A DNA stretch of 49,923 bases from Paenibacillus sp. N3.4 (GTDB taxonomy: Bacteria; Bacillota; Bacilli; Paenibacillales; NBRC-103111): positions 1 through 49,923 of the forward strand of contig NZ_VRTT01000055.1 in the NCBI RefSeq assembly GCF_008017805.1, in the 5' to 3' direction. The position numbers were made by a program, and so were the translations under genes. Positions 33,960 to 42,700 of the stretch are shown here, piece after piece. Under the pieces are notes generated by a model, which ran no database searches, was not told the DNA's origin, and saw only the letters and a list, made by a program, of their open reading frames with translations. How positions within the stretch are numbered: position 1 is the stretch's first letter; every line of letters starts with the position of its first letter.

Positions 33960-34841
33960 TTATTCCTTGACCGAGCCCAGGAGTGCGCCTTTGATGAAAT
34001 GCTTTTGTAAAAACGGGTAGATAATGATAATCGGAATGGTCGCGATCACAATCGTCGCCATTTGCAGCCCTTGGGGTGTAACCGCTGTGGATAACTCCAG
34101 GACCGACTGCCCTCCCGCTGAATCCATATCAAATTGCGAAATCAGCTTGTATAAATATAATTGCAGAGGCTGCAGCTCCCGATCGGTGATATACAGTAAG
34201 GGCCCAAGGTAATTATTCCAGTGTCCCACGGCATAGAACAAAATCAACGTAACATTGATCGGCATGGATAGCGGTGCAACAATACGCCAAACAATGCGGT
34301 ACTCCGACATCCCGTCCACCCTCGCGGCTTCATACAGTTCCTCTGGAATAGACCTCATGAAGGTGATGCAGAGCATCATATTGAATGCACTGAGGGCACC
34401 TGGAATAATTAATGACCAGATACTATTCAGCAGGCCAAGGCTTTTGACAAGGATATACATCGGTACCATCGGCGCCTGAAAAATCATCGTAAAAATAATA
34501 AAGAGCAGAATTATTTTGCGGCCGCCCAGCCATCCTTTGGATAACGGATAGGACGTAAGGATCGTCAAGACCATATTGATCGCAGTTCCGATAAGTACAA
34601 TTTGGATCGTAACCAAGAAGGACTTCCAAAACACGGCATTGCGGATGACAAAATCATAGTTGTGCAGATTAAAACCTACGGGCCAAAGGAATACCTTGGC
34701 ATGAATAATAGCTTCATTGGAGCTAAGTGATCCCGCAATCACATTCATTAATGGAATGGCGACTGCTATACAAAAGAGCAGCAATAGTCCTACATTCACC
34801 GCATCAAATGCGACTTCTCCTGATGATCGTTTGATTTTCAT
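33960..34841 (-). CDS. Sugar ABC transporter permease (LplC/YtcP-like, CarB family)
   Basis: 293 residues with six predicted helices and the binding-protein-dependent transport signature around residues 190-210 (EELYEAARVDGMSEYRIVWRIVAPLSMP), the EAA loop that docks the ATPase. N-terminal VNVGLLLLFCIAVAIPLMNVIAGSL and C-terminal FLQKHFIKGALLGSVKE are typical of LplC/YtcP. Forms the channel with the LplB-like permease upstream, 15 bases away. Imports oligosaccharides delivered by the lipoprotein downstream. Confidence 0.92.
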   Translation of the reverse strand: MKIKRSSGEVAFDAVNVGLLLLFCIAVAIPLMNVIAGSLSSNEAIIHAKVFLWPVGFNLHNYDFVIRNAVFWKSFLVTIQIVLIGTAINMVLTILTSYPLSKGWLGGRKIILLFIIFTMIFQAPMVPMYILVKSLGLLNSIWSLIIPGALSAFNMMLCITFMRSIPEELYEAARVDGMSEYRIVWRIVAPLSMPINVTLILFYAVGHWNNYLGPLLYITDRELQPLQLYLYKLISQFDMDSAGGQSVLELSTAVTPQGLQMATIVIATIPIIIIYPFLQKHFIKGALLGSVKE

Positions 34842-34856
34842 AGTCGTATCGCCCCT

Positions 34857-35813
34857 TTAGTATAGCCCTTCGCCAGTAGTCCATTTACTTACTCGGTTTG
34901 CGATGATTAATAAGAGAAAGCCAATCACCGATTTAAATAATCCGATTGCCGTCGTAATGCTGTATTGACCTTGCAGAATACCCGCCCGATAGGTGTACGT
35001 ATCCAGCACATCCCCCGTCTCAAACGTAGCTGGGTTGAGGAATTGATAGATTTGCTCAAAGCCCGAATCCATAATATGTCCGATTTTGAGCATCAATAGG
35101 ATCATGATCGCCGGCAGCAATCCAGGCACGGAGATGTGTAAAAACTGCTTCCAACGATTAGCCCCATCCATTCGTGCTGCTTCGTATAAAGAGGGGTTAA
35201 TGCCCGCCAGCGCTGCGATGAATATGATCGCGTTCCAGCCCATTTCCTTCCAAATCCCCGATATGATAATGATGGAGCGGAAGTATTGCGGCTTCTGGAG
35301 ATAAGCGATCGTTTCGCCATTAAACGAAGAAATAATATGATTGACCAGCCCTTGTGCCGGGGAAAGCATCATATACGTAAGTCCGAAAACGATGGTCCAT
35401 GATAAAAAATGCGGTAAATAGAGCACCGTTTGCGTAATTCGCTTGAACGCCATCGTTCGGATTTCATTGAGCATGATGGCCAGTAGAATCGGAAGCGGGA
35501 AAGCAAATACAATTTGATACAAACTGATCACGAGCGTATTCCGGAGAAGTCTGCCGAATTTATCGTACGTGAACAACTGATGAAACCATTTGAACCCTAC
35601 CCATTCGCTGCCTGTGAAGCCTTTGAAAATGTTGTAATCCTGAAACGCGATAAAACTCGCCGTTAACGGCAAATACTTAAACACGAGAAAATACAGCAGA
35701 CCCGGAATTAGCATGATATAAAAAGCCCGATGCTGTACGATGTACCTCCATCCTGATTTCTTCGATCTGATGGTTGACCGCTGGACAACCTCATTCACAG
35801 TAGCGGATTTCAT
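34857..35813 (-). CDS. Sugar ABC transporter permease (LplB-like)
   Basis: 318 residues, six helices. LplB features: SGWRYIVQHRAFYIMLIPGLLYFLVFKYLPL at the N-terminus and the EAA loop NPSLYEAARMDGANRWKQFLHISVPGLLPA at about residues 205-235. First gene of the lplB-lplC-lplA-like operon, with a sigma-A-like promoter (35852-35881) directly upstream. Partner of the next permease; together with an unlinked ATPase it would import xylan-derived oligosaccharides. Confidence 0.92.
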   Translation of the reverse strand: MKSATVNEVVQRSTIRSKKSGWRYIVQHRAFYIMLIPGLLYFLVFKYLPLTASFIAFQDYNIFKGFTGSEWVGFKWFHQLFTYDKFGRLLRNTLVISLYQIVFAFPLPILLAIMLNEIRTMAFKRITQTVLYLPHFLSWTIVFGLTYMMLSPAQGLVNHIISSFNGETIAYLQKPQYFRSIIIISGIWKEMGWNAIIFIAALAGINPSLYEAARMDGANRWKQFLHISVPGLLPAIMILLMLKIGHIMDSGFEQIYQFLNPATFETGDVLDTYTYRAGILQGQYSITTAIGLFKSVIGFLLLIIANRVSKWTTGEGLY

Positions 35814-35851
35814 TCGCTCTCACCTACATTATCTATTTGTCTTCTGTGTTA

Positions 35852-35881
35852 ATTATAGGGTTGTGAGAGAGAGGGCAACAA
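35852..35881 (-). promoter_or_regulatory. Sigma-A-type promoter of the transporter operon
   Basis: Minus strand: TTGTTG, 18-base spacer, TATAAT, about 40 bases before the first permease start. Confidence 0.6.
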
Positions 35882-35948
35882 TGAGGGCAGATGTCGATTT
35901 ACTGCAGTAAAAGTCTTTTGATGGGGGCGGCGATGTGCGTAATACAAA

Positions 35949-35980
35949 GAGAGCCTCTCCCAATTAACGGAGAAGCTCTC
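35949..35980 (-). terminator. Terminator of the MFS gene
   Basis: Minus strand: GAGAGCTTCTCC-gttaattg-GGAGAGGCTCTC followed by TTTG, about 25 bases after the MFS stop. Confidence 0.75.
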
Positions 35981-36003
35981 ACTTTACTTCTTATCTGTTA
36001 TTC

Positions 36004-37494
36004 CTAAGTTGCATTAACGGATTTCCGGTTTACAACAACTTCCTTTTTCTCCTCAGCTTGACCTACACGTTTAATGAAGAAGGAGAGAAGCAAACCAACA
36101 ATACCAATCCCAATAATGACAAGATAGGAATCATTAATTCCTTGAATAGACGCCTCTTTGATAAGTTCTTTGGTAGCAGTTGCTGTTTTGTTTGCCGTCA
36201 TCATCTCTACGAGGTGAGATTTGGTTCTGGTTGTCATAACCGTGACCAGTAGTGCCGTACCTACGCCGCCTGCCACTTGCTTAATGGTATTTGAAATAGC
36301 GGTACCATGCGCATTCAGTCTTGAAGGCAATTGATTAAGTCCCGCCGTGGTGATTGGCATTAAGAAGAGCGCCATCCCGAAGCGTCGTCCTGTGGACATA
36401 AGAACTAAATACGTATAACTTGTAGAATCCGTCAAATTGATGAATCCTAGTGTGGTTACGATTGTAATGGCCATACCCACAACGGACAACCACTTCGCTC
36501 CGAACCTATCGAACAGCTTACCAGCCACTGGCATCATGATACCCATGAGCAGAGCTCCAGGGAGCATAAGAATACCGGACTCTAACGCGGTATATCCGCG
36601 AGCATTTTGCAAATACAAAGGAAGCAGCATCATATCCGCATACATAACCATCGTAACTGCAATGTTAATTAACGTTGTTAATGTAAACATGTTGTATTTG
36701 AAAGCTCTTAGATCTAGCAGTGGTTCTTTGATAACCAGTTGGCGCCATGTAAACAAAATTAAAGCTACTACACCTACAATAATAGATAGAATAACCTCAA
36801 CGCTTGACCAGCCTTTGCCACCAGCACTACTGAAGCCGTAAAGAAGGAAACCAAATCCGATTGTTGAAAGAACGGCACCCCACATATCAATTTTGGGATA
36901 TTGACGTTCAGAGACATTTTTTAAATAGATAAAAGCAACTACAATAACGACGATAGCAAATGGAATAATGCCATAGAAAAGGGTACGCCATGAATAATGC
37001 TCCAAAATATAACCAGCAATAGCAGGTCCAACAGCAGGGGCAAAAATGATAGCCAACCCAACCATGCCCATAGCTGCACCACGCTTATCCGGCGGATAGA
37101 TCGTCAAAATAACATTCATGAGAAGCGGCATTAGAATACCTGCCCCAGCTGCTTGAATCAGTCGGCCAGCCAACAACAACTCAAAGCCTGGCGCCACTGC
37201 TGAAACTATGGAACCAATGAGAAAAATAATCATGGAAGCTTGGAACAGCTCACGCGTCGTAAACCGTTGCATAAGGAAAGCTGTTATCGGAATTAAAACA
37301 CCGTTAACCAACATATAGCCCGTTGTCAGCCATTGGCCTGTCGAAGCGGCAATATCAAACTCGACCATGAGTTTCGGTAAGGCGACACTCATAATCGTCT
37401 GATTTAGAACGGCAATGAACGCCCCTAAAATCATAACAAACAACAAAGGCCCTTTCTTAATGGAACTACTATCAAATGCTGCAACTTTACTCAT
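36004..37494 (-). CDS. DHA2-family MFS multidrug exporter (EmrB/QacA type)
   Basis: 496 residues with 14 predicted helices. First helix FVMILGAFIAVLNQTIMSVALP carries the DHA2 motif (LNQTIMSVALP), followed by STGQWLTTGYMLVNGVLIP, motif C-like GPAIAGYILEHYSWRTLF, and the antiporter segment around IMLPGALLMGIMMPVAGKLFDR. Proton-driven export of drugs or metabolites across the cytoplasmic membrane. The start at ATG 37494 is preferred because AAAGGA lies nine bases upstream; the frame extends to a GTG at 37536. It is divergent from a TetR regulator, which probably represses it. Confidence 0.9.
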   Translation of the reverse strand: MSKVAAFDSSSIKKGPLLFVMILGAFIAVLNQTIMSVALPKLMVEFDIAASTGQWLTTGYMLVNGVLIPITAFLMQRFTTRELFQASMIIFLIGSIVSAVAPGFELLLAGRLIQAAGAGILMPLLMNVILTIYPPDKRGAAMGMVGLAIIFAPAVGPAIAGYILEHYSWRTLFYGIIPFAIVVIVVAFIYLKNVSERQYPKIDMWGAVLSTIGFGFLLYGFSSAGGKGWSSVEVILSIIVGVVALILFTWRQLVIKEPLLDLRAFKYNMFTLTTLINIAVTMVMYADMMLLPLYLQNARGYTALESGILMLPGALLMGIMMPVAGKLFDRFGAKWLSVVGMAITIVTTLGFINLTDSTSYTYLVLMSTGRRFGMALFLMPITTAGLNQLPSRLNAHGTAISNTIKQVAGGVGTALLVTVMTTRTKSHLVEMMTANKTATATKELIKEASIQGINDSYLVIIGIGIVGLLLSFFIKRVGQAEEKKEVVVNRKSVNAT

Positions 37495-37567
37495 TTTACT
37501 AATTCCTTTCAAATTCAATTTCAAGCTAATTGACACCGTGTTGTATAATTAGCTTTATGTAAATAGT

Positions 37568-37596
37568 ATTATAGTCATCCATTCTAATGTTCACAA
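37568..37596 (-). promoter_or_regulatory. Sigma-A promoter of the MFS gene
   Basis: Minus strand: TTGTGA, exactly 17-base spacer, TATAAT, in the intergenic region shared with the divergent tetR-like gene, so a regulator bound here could control both. Confidence 0.65.
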
Positions 37597-37724
37597 GCAA
37601 CAACTTTCTTATTCTTGTTTAATAGTTTACATTCGAGTAATATCTGTCGTCTATCTAACACATAATCCACAAAATTTGCAGAATTTGTCGCATAGTAAAC
37701 TTCAGTAGAAGGGAAATGATCACT

Positions 37725-38315
37725 ATGTCATCATCACAACGTATTGACCCGCGTGTACTGCGTACGCGCCAATTGATTCGAGATGCCTTTATTGAATTAC
37801 TCCAGGAGATCGAACTGGAGAGAATAACGGTGAATCGTATTGCGGAGCGAGCGACCATCAATCGAGTTACTTTCTATCTGCATTATCGAGATATCCCCCA
37901 TATGCTCGAGAGGTTAGCAGACGATATGGTTAACAATATCCATGCCATCTTGAAAGAAATTCCGAACCCACCCGGTTTTAACATGCAGATCATGGTCAAA
38001 ATGCTTGATCACATCGCCGAAAACTCCAAATTTTACAAGGTTCTGCTCGCTTCGAAGCGGATACCCATATTTACGGAACGACTCATGAAGCTTATTGCTG
38101 ATTTCATCACCAATCGAATGGACAAGCTAGAGGCATCTTCAACGTTGAACATTCAAAAAGATATCGCGATCTGGTACGGCTCATCGGCCATCATCGGTAC
38201 GATTGTCTGCTGGCTTCGCAATGATTTACCTTACACACCGCTTTTTCTAGCTACTCAACTTTCAGAAATGCTTCATATGTCTCAAAGTGATTCCAAGCAT
38301 AATCCCGAGAAATGA
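37725..38315 (+). CDS. TetR/AcrR-family transcriptional regulator
   Basis: 196 residues. N-terminal HTH: RTRQLIRDAFIELLQEIELERITVNRIAERATINRVTFYLHY (about residues 14-55), the TetR pattern with the YLHYRD recognition-helix end. The C-terminal ligand domain (about 60-185) is the type often linked to drug or fatty-acid effectors (FYKVLLASKRIPIFTERLM; WLRNDLPYTPLFLATQLSEM). Divergent from the MFS exporter and likely its repressor. Start at ATG 37725, nine bases after AAGGG; an ATG at 37716 is too close to the site. Confidence 0.88.
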   Translation: MSSSQRIDPRVLRTRQLIRDAFIELLQEIELERITVNRIAERATINRVTFYLHYRDIPHMLERLADDMVNNIHAILKEIPNPPGFNMQIMVKMLDHIAENSKFYKVLLASKRIPIFTERLMKLIADFITNRMDKLEASSTLNIQKDIAIWYGSSAIIGTIVCWLRNDLPYTPLFLATQLSEMLHMSQSDSKHNPEK

Positions 38316-38346
38316 CCTCTTTCATAGTGTTCGTATAAGCCCTTGC

Positions 38347-38387
38347 CCTTGATTCCTTACATAGGAACCAAGGTTTCTTTATTTTTT
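38347..38387 (+). terminator. Terminator of the tetR-like gene
   Basis: CCTTGATTCCT-tacat-AGGAACCAAGG followed by TTTCTTTATTTTTT, 30 bases after the stop. Confidence 0.85.
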
Positions 38388-38985
38388 AGTAACGATCTAT
38401 ACAACAATTGGATGCTATTTTGTAGATTATTCTTCGGATAGTTAACAATTTGATCGGAATTTGGACTACCTTTCTCATAAACTTTAAGCCGCTTCTCGTC
38501 TCCGCTCCGATATACTTCCAAATCAAATGTTGTTTGAAAAGCTTTTATACTAAAACCCGATACTGCAATGCCAAATCAGGCTCGCATGCTGCAAATACTC
38601 CTCTTAGTGCATAAAGTTTAGATCTGTCCCAGAAAGTTTGATCCCCAACTTCTGTACTCAATCCATTCTTCGTCCATTCCCACTGCCATGTCAGAAGGGC
38701 TCCCTGCCCGTGACCGAGCAGTCGAGGACAAGCCTTCTACGAGATAATAATCCCCGATGATAAGGGATATCTACGTCATTAGCCACTTTTTCCGTTTTAA
38801 ACGGATACGTCACTTTAACGCCGATGCCAATAACGCTAAGGCTTGCCTTTATTCGATCTTCGTTTCCCCTACGGTTGCTTTGTACAAAGCCTGACCGCCG
38901 ATAAAAGGGACTTTACGCGGGATTTGCACTCTGGCTTTGGCAACCCCATCAAAGTGCACCTTTGTATACAACATTTCCGTGGATA
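38357..38985 (-). pseudogene. Decayed gene(s) of unknown family
   Basis: Three minus-strand protein-like pieces in shifting frames. From the 5' side: YTKVHFDGVAKARVQIPRKV..KATVGETKIE (stop), then VIGIGVKVTYPFKTEKVAND, then WEWTKNGLSTEVGDQTFWDR..LALQYRVLV, and finally FQTTFDLEVYRSGDEKRLKV..LLYRSLLKNKETLVPM with a stop at 38357. No family recognised. The first piece lies in the stretch that is also found at 46786 onwards, so the decay boundary and the duplication boundary are close together. Confidence 0.4.
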
Positions 38986-39018
38986 GACTTCTTCTCTATG
39001 TAGACGAGAAATAAGGGT

Positions 39019-39055
39019 TATTCCACAAGCAGTCCACTTGACTGCTTGCACAATA
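39019..39055. terminator. Hairpin downstream of surface-protein gene 1
   Basis: CAAGCAGTC-cactt-GACTGCTTG with outer TTATT/AATAA pairing. The same hairpin occurs downstream of the second surface-protein gene (46886-46908), as part of the duplicated block. Confidence 0.6.
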
Positions 39056-39121
39056 ACCCATAAATTTATACCCGTGTATTTAATCCTCGCAGCAAGCTGC
39101 GGGGAAATAGGTTCGCAGCGA

Positions 39122-39733
39122 TTAAATCAGTTTCGACTTTTGTAGAAGTCGCTGCACGATGGCTGCAACCTCTGCTCTGGAGATATACGCTTTTGGCGCA
39201 AGCTGTGTACTGCTTCTGCCGGTAACGATGCCTGCCTGCAAGCAGTCGGCCAGACTGTTCTTCGCCCACTCTGATGCATGGCTCGCATCGGTGAAGGGAT
39301 TCAGCAGCTCAGCTGCTGCTTTGGCTGGAAGGCTCGCCTTAAGAGCGGTTATTTTCATCGCTTTCGCGATGATCGTCATCGCCTGCTCCCGTGTGATTTT
39401 GTCCATCGGACGGAAGCTGCCATCTTCAAACCCGCTGATCAACTGGTAACCGTAGGCAGTTTTAATCGCACTGTTGAACCAGTCCGTTGTCTTCACGTCC
39501 GCAAATGAACTTGAACCGTCCTCTAGCTTCAGCCCCAATCCCCGAACCATAATCGCTGCAAACTCCGCGCGTGTAATATCTTGATCAGGATTGAACATGT
39601 CATTGCCAATTCCGCTGATGACCATCCGCGATCCCATATCGTTCACCGCATCCTTCGCCCAGTGCTGCGCGACATCTGTAAACGCTAAAGGATGCCATAC
39701 GATGGAATACGTACTGTTCGTCAAGCTGTTCAC
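39122..39733 (-). pseudogene. SLH-domain tail of surface protein 1 (frameshifted part)
   Basis: 203 residues holding three SLH domains: FTDVAQHWAKDAVNDMGSRM, FADVKTTDWFNSAIKTAYGY and FTDASHASEWAKNSLADCLQ, each followed by an ITREQA/ISRAEV motif. They would bind secondary cell-wall polymer. The frame joins the 1442-residue frame upstream after one base is restored: copy 2 has CACTTTCGC where this copy has CACTTCGC (39734-39735), and there the protein is continuous (KYYAKVNSLTNSTYS). As sequenced, surface protein 1 would lack its anchor. Confidence 0.8.
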
Positions 39734-42700
39734 TTCGCATAGTACTTCTCGTTAATAACGACAATCTTGGTCGGCACATGGCGTACCGTTCCGTCCGGTT
39801 CAACAACGACCCCGGTTGTGATTTTGCTCGTGTCTGCACCATCTGGAATCGCAATGGTTCTTTCTACGTAGACGTTAAACTTGGACACTTCAATGTTGAT
39901 ATCCCCGTAATTGGCTTTTACTGTAAAGTTAAGCGGTGGAACGACAAGGACGAACGCCCCTTTAGCAGCCAAGTTTTCCACGATTTTCACCGTGTCTGTG
40001 GTCGGTTTGGATATTTCGATCCGTAACTTGATATCCTGAAGCCGCACGCTCTTGCCGAGCTGATCCGAAAGTGCACTGATATTGATCTGCTGTGCGGGCA
40101 ACGTATACGTCGCATTCCCCGTTTGGATTTGAACGACTGCCTGCTTTTGTTCCATATTTTTGACCATCTGGCCGTCAAGCTCTCCGATCACAACATCGGA
40201 TTTCGTATTCACTGGAATCGTAATCACGGCATGATTTCCTTCCGCCGCCAGCTTGTCCTCCAGCTTTTTCGAATCGACTGCAACGATGGTTACCGTTTGC
40301 CCATTCAGTGTGGTTGTTGTTGCCGTGCCTGCGTTCTCAGCCCTGCCATTGACCAGCACCTCTACCCCCGTGTTTGGTGTGCTCGGTGGTGCAGGTTGCG
40401 TCGGAGCAGGGTCTTCACTGGATGAAGATCTCGGCGTCACGATGTTGGATACAGTGGAAGCCGCACTTTTGCCAACGCTATTAACAGCTTTCACCGTAAA
40501 CGTATACGCCGTACCATTGGACAAACCCGTTACCGTGATCGGGCTTGCTGCTCCCGCGACCGTGATATTGCCTGGCGATGCCGTAACCTCGTACCGTGTT
40601 ATCGCACTTCCTCCATTATCCATAGGGAGGGTGAAGCTGATGGTTGCCTGTCCATCTCCTGCTGCTGCAGTTACGCCTGCTGGAGCGCCGGGCACTGTAG
40701 CTCGAGCGGTCGGCGTCGCGCTCACTTCATTGGAGGCAGCACTGCTTCCTCCAGGATTAATGGCTTTAACGACAAAATAATACGTTGTGCCATTCGTCAA
40801 TCCTGTTACATCATAGCTGTATACAGAACCGCTTACCGTGGTTGCTTCTAATCCATAAGCTCCGGAAGTCGTACTTTTGAATATTTTGTACCCGGTGGAA
40901 CCGATCACCGGATTCCAAGTAAGGCTTACTTGTGCATTGACTGCTTTGGCAGGCTGCAGTACCGGCACTCCAGGCGATGGAACTTGCGGCGTTGCGCTTA
41001 CTTCATTGGAAGCTGCGCTTATTCCGGATGGATTCATGGCTTTGACGACAAAATAGTAGGTCGCGCCATTGGTCAATCCTGCGATATCATACACCAATCC
41101 AGTCACCGTAGCCACTGCCGCTCCATAAGTACCGGAAGCTGTTCGCTGATATACGGCGTAGCTTACTGACCCGTACACCTCACTCCAGGTCAGAAGGACA
41201 TGGCCATCACCGGCTGTAACGGACTCCTCGCTCGGCGCAGCTGCGCCCGGCCAAGGAAGCGTCACAGCCGTACTCGTAATCTGCGCCATGCTTCCCGCGT
41301 CGAAGGCGAGCTTCGCTCCCGTCACTTCGGCTGCGTTCGTTGCGCCAAGATCGGTAAAGGTCGCCACGCCCGAGCTTGCCGTCGCCGTCGCCGTCGCCGT
41401 CGCCGTTCCCGTCAGTGTCCACGTACCCGAATCCTTCTTCGATACCGTCACGATGGTGGTGCTGTCATTCACGCTCGTATTTCCATAAGCGTCGCGAAGC
41501 GTCACGACCGGCTGCTGCGCAAACGCGCCTCCGTTGCTGGCAGGCGCCGTAATGTTCGCGGTCAGCGCAAGCGAAGCCGCGACCCCCGCTGCTGGCGTGA
41601 CGCTCAGCGTATTCGCCCCAGGCGTTGCCACATCCGCCATGCTCAAGCCAATCGTCTGCGACGCCGCTTTGTTCAGCTTCAGGTTCGCCGTGCCTACGCC
41701 GCTCGCAAACGTGACACTGATCGTGTTCGGCGTTGCCGTCAGCGAAGTCCCGTTAAAGCTGCCGTAAGAGGTATCCGGTGCTTGCGTGTAGCCGGATAGG
41801 GTCACATTATACGCTCCGGTAAACGTCGTATCTGTGTTCCCCAGCGAGTCCTTCACGGTCAGCGTGATCGCATCGTCTATCCCAACTCCGGGGGTCAACG
41901 AGGCGGCAGATGCGCTAACGGTTTGTGCTGGCGCTGGCGCAGGAAGCGTCACAGCCGCGCTTGTAATCTGCGTCAGCCCTGTCGCGTCGAATGCCAGTTG
42001 CGCTCCCGTCACCCCAGCCACATTAGTCGCGCCAAGATCGGTAAAGGTCGCCACGCCCGAACTTGCCGTAGCCGTCGCAGTTCCTGTCAGCGTCCACGTA
42101 CCCGAATCCTTCTTCGATACCGTCACGACGGTGGTGCTGTCATTCACGCTCGTATTTCCATAAGCATCATGAAGCGTCACGACCGGCTGCTGCGCAAACG
42201 CGCCTCCGTTGCTGGCAGAAGTCGTAATGTTCGTGCTCAGCGCAAACGTTGCCGCGCTTCCTGCTGCTGGCGTGACGCTCAGCGTATTCGCCGCAGGCGT
42301 AGCCACATCCGCCATGCTCAAGCCAATCGTCTGCGCCGCCGCTTTGTTCAGCTTCAGGTTCGCCGTGGCTATGCCGCTCGCAAACGTGACGCTGATCGTG
42401 TTCGGCGATGCCGTCAAGGCAGTCCCGTTAAAGCTGCCGTAAGTATTATCCGGCGCTTGCGCGTAGCCGGATAGGGTCACATTATGCGCTCCGGTAAACG
42501 TCGTATCCGTGTTCCCCAGTGCGTTCTTCACGGTCAGCGTGATCGCATCGTCCACCCCAGCTCCGGGGGTCAACGAGGCGGCAGATGCACTAACAGTCTG
42601 CGCTGGCGCAGGAGCCGGAAGCGATACGCTCGCGCTTGCAATCTGCGTCAGGCCGCTCGCGTCGAATGCCAGTTGCGCTCCCGTCACCCCAGCCACATTA

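Noticed and set aside
36004..38315. MFS/TetR pair as a novel resistance island
   Set aside because: Both genes are ordinary chromosomal families with normal length, composition and divergent arrangement.
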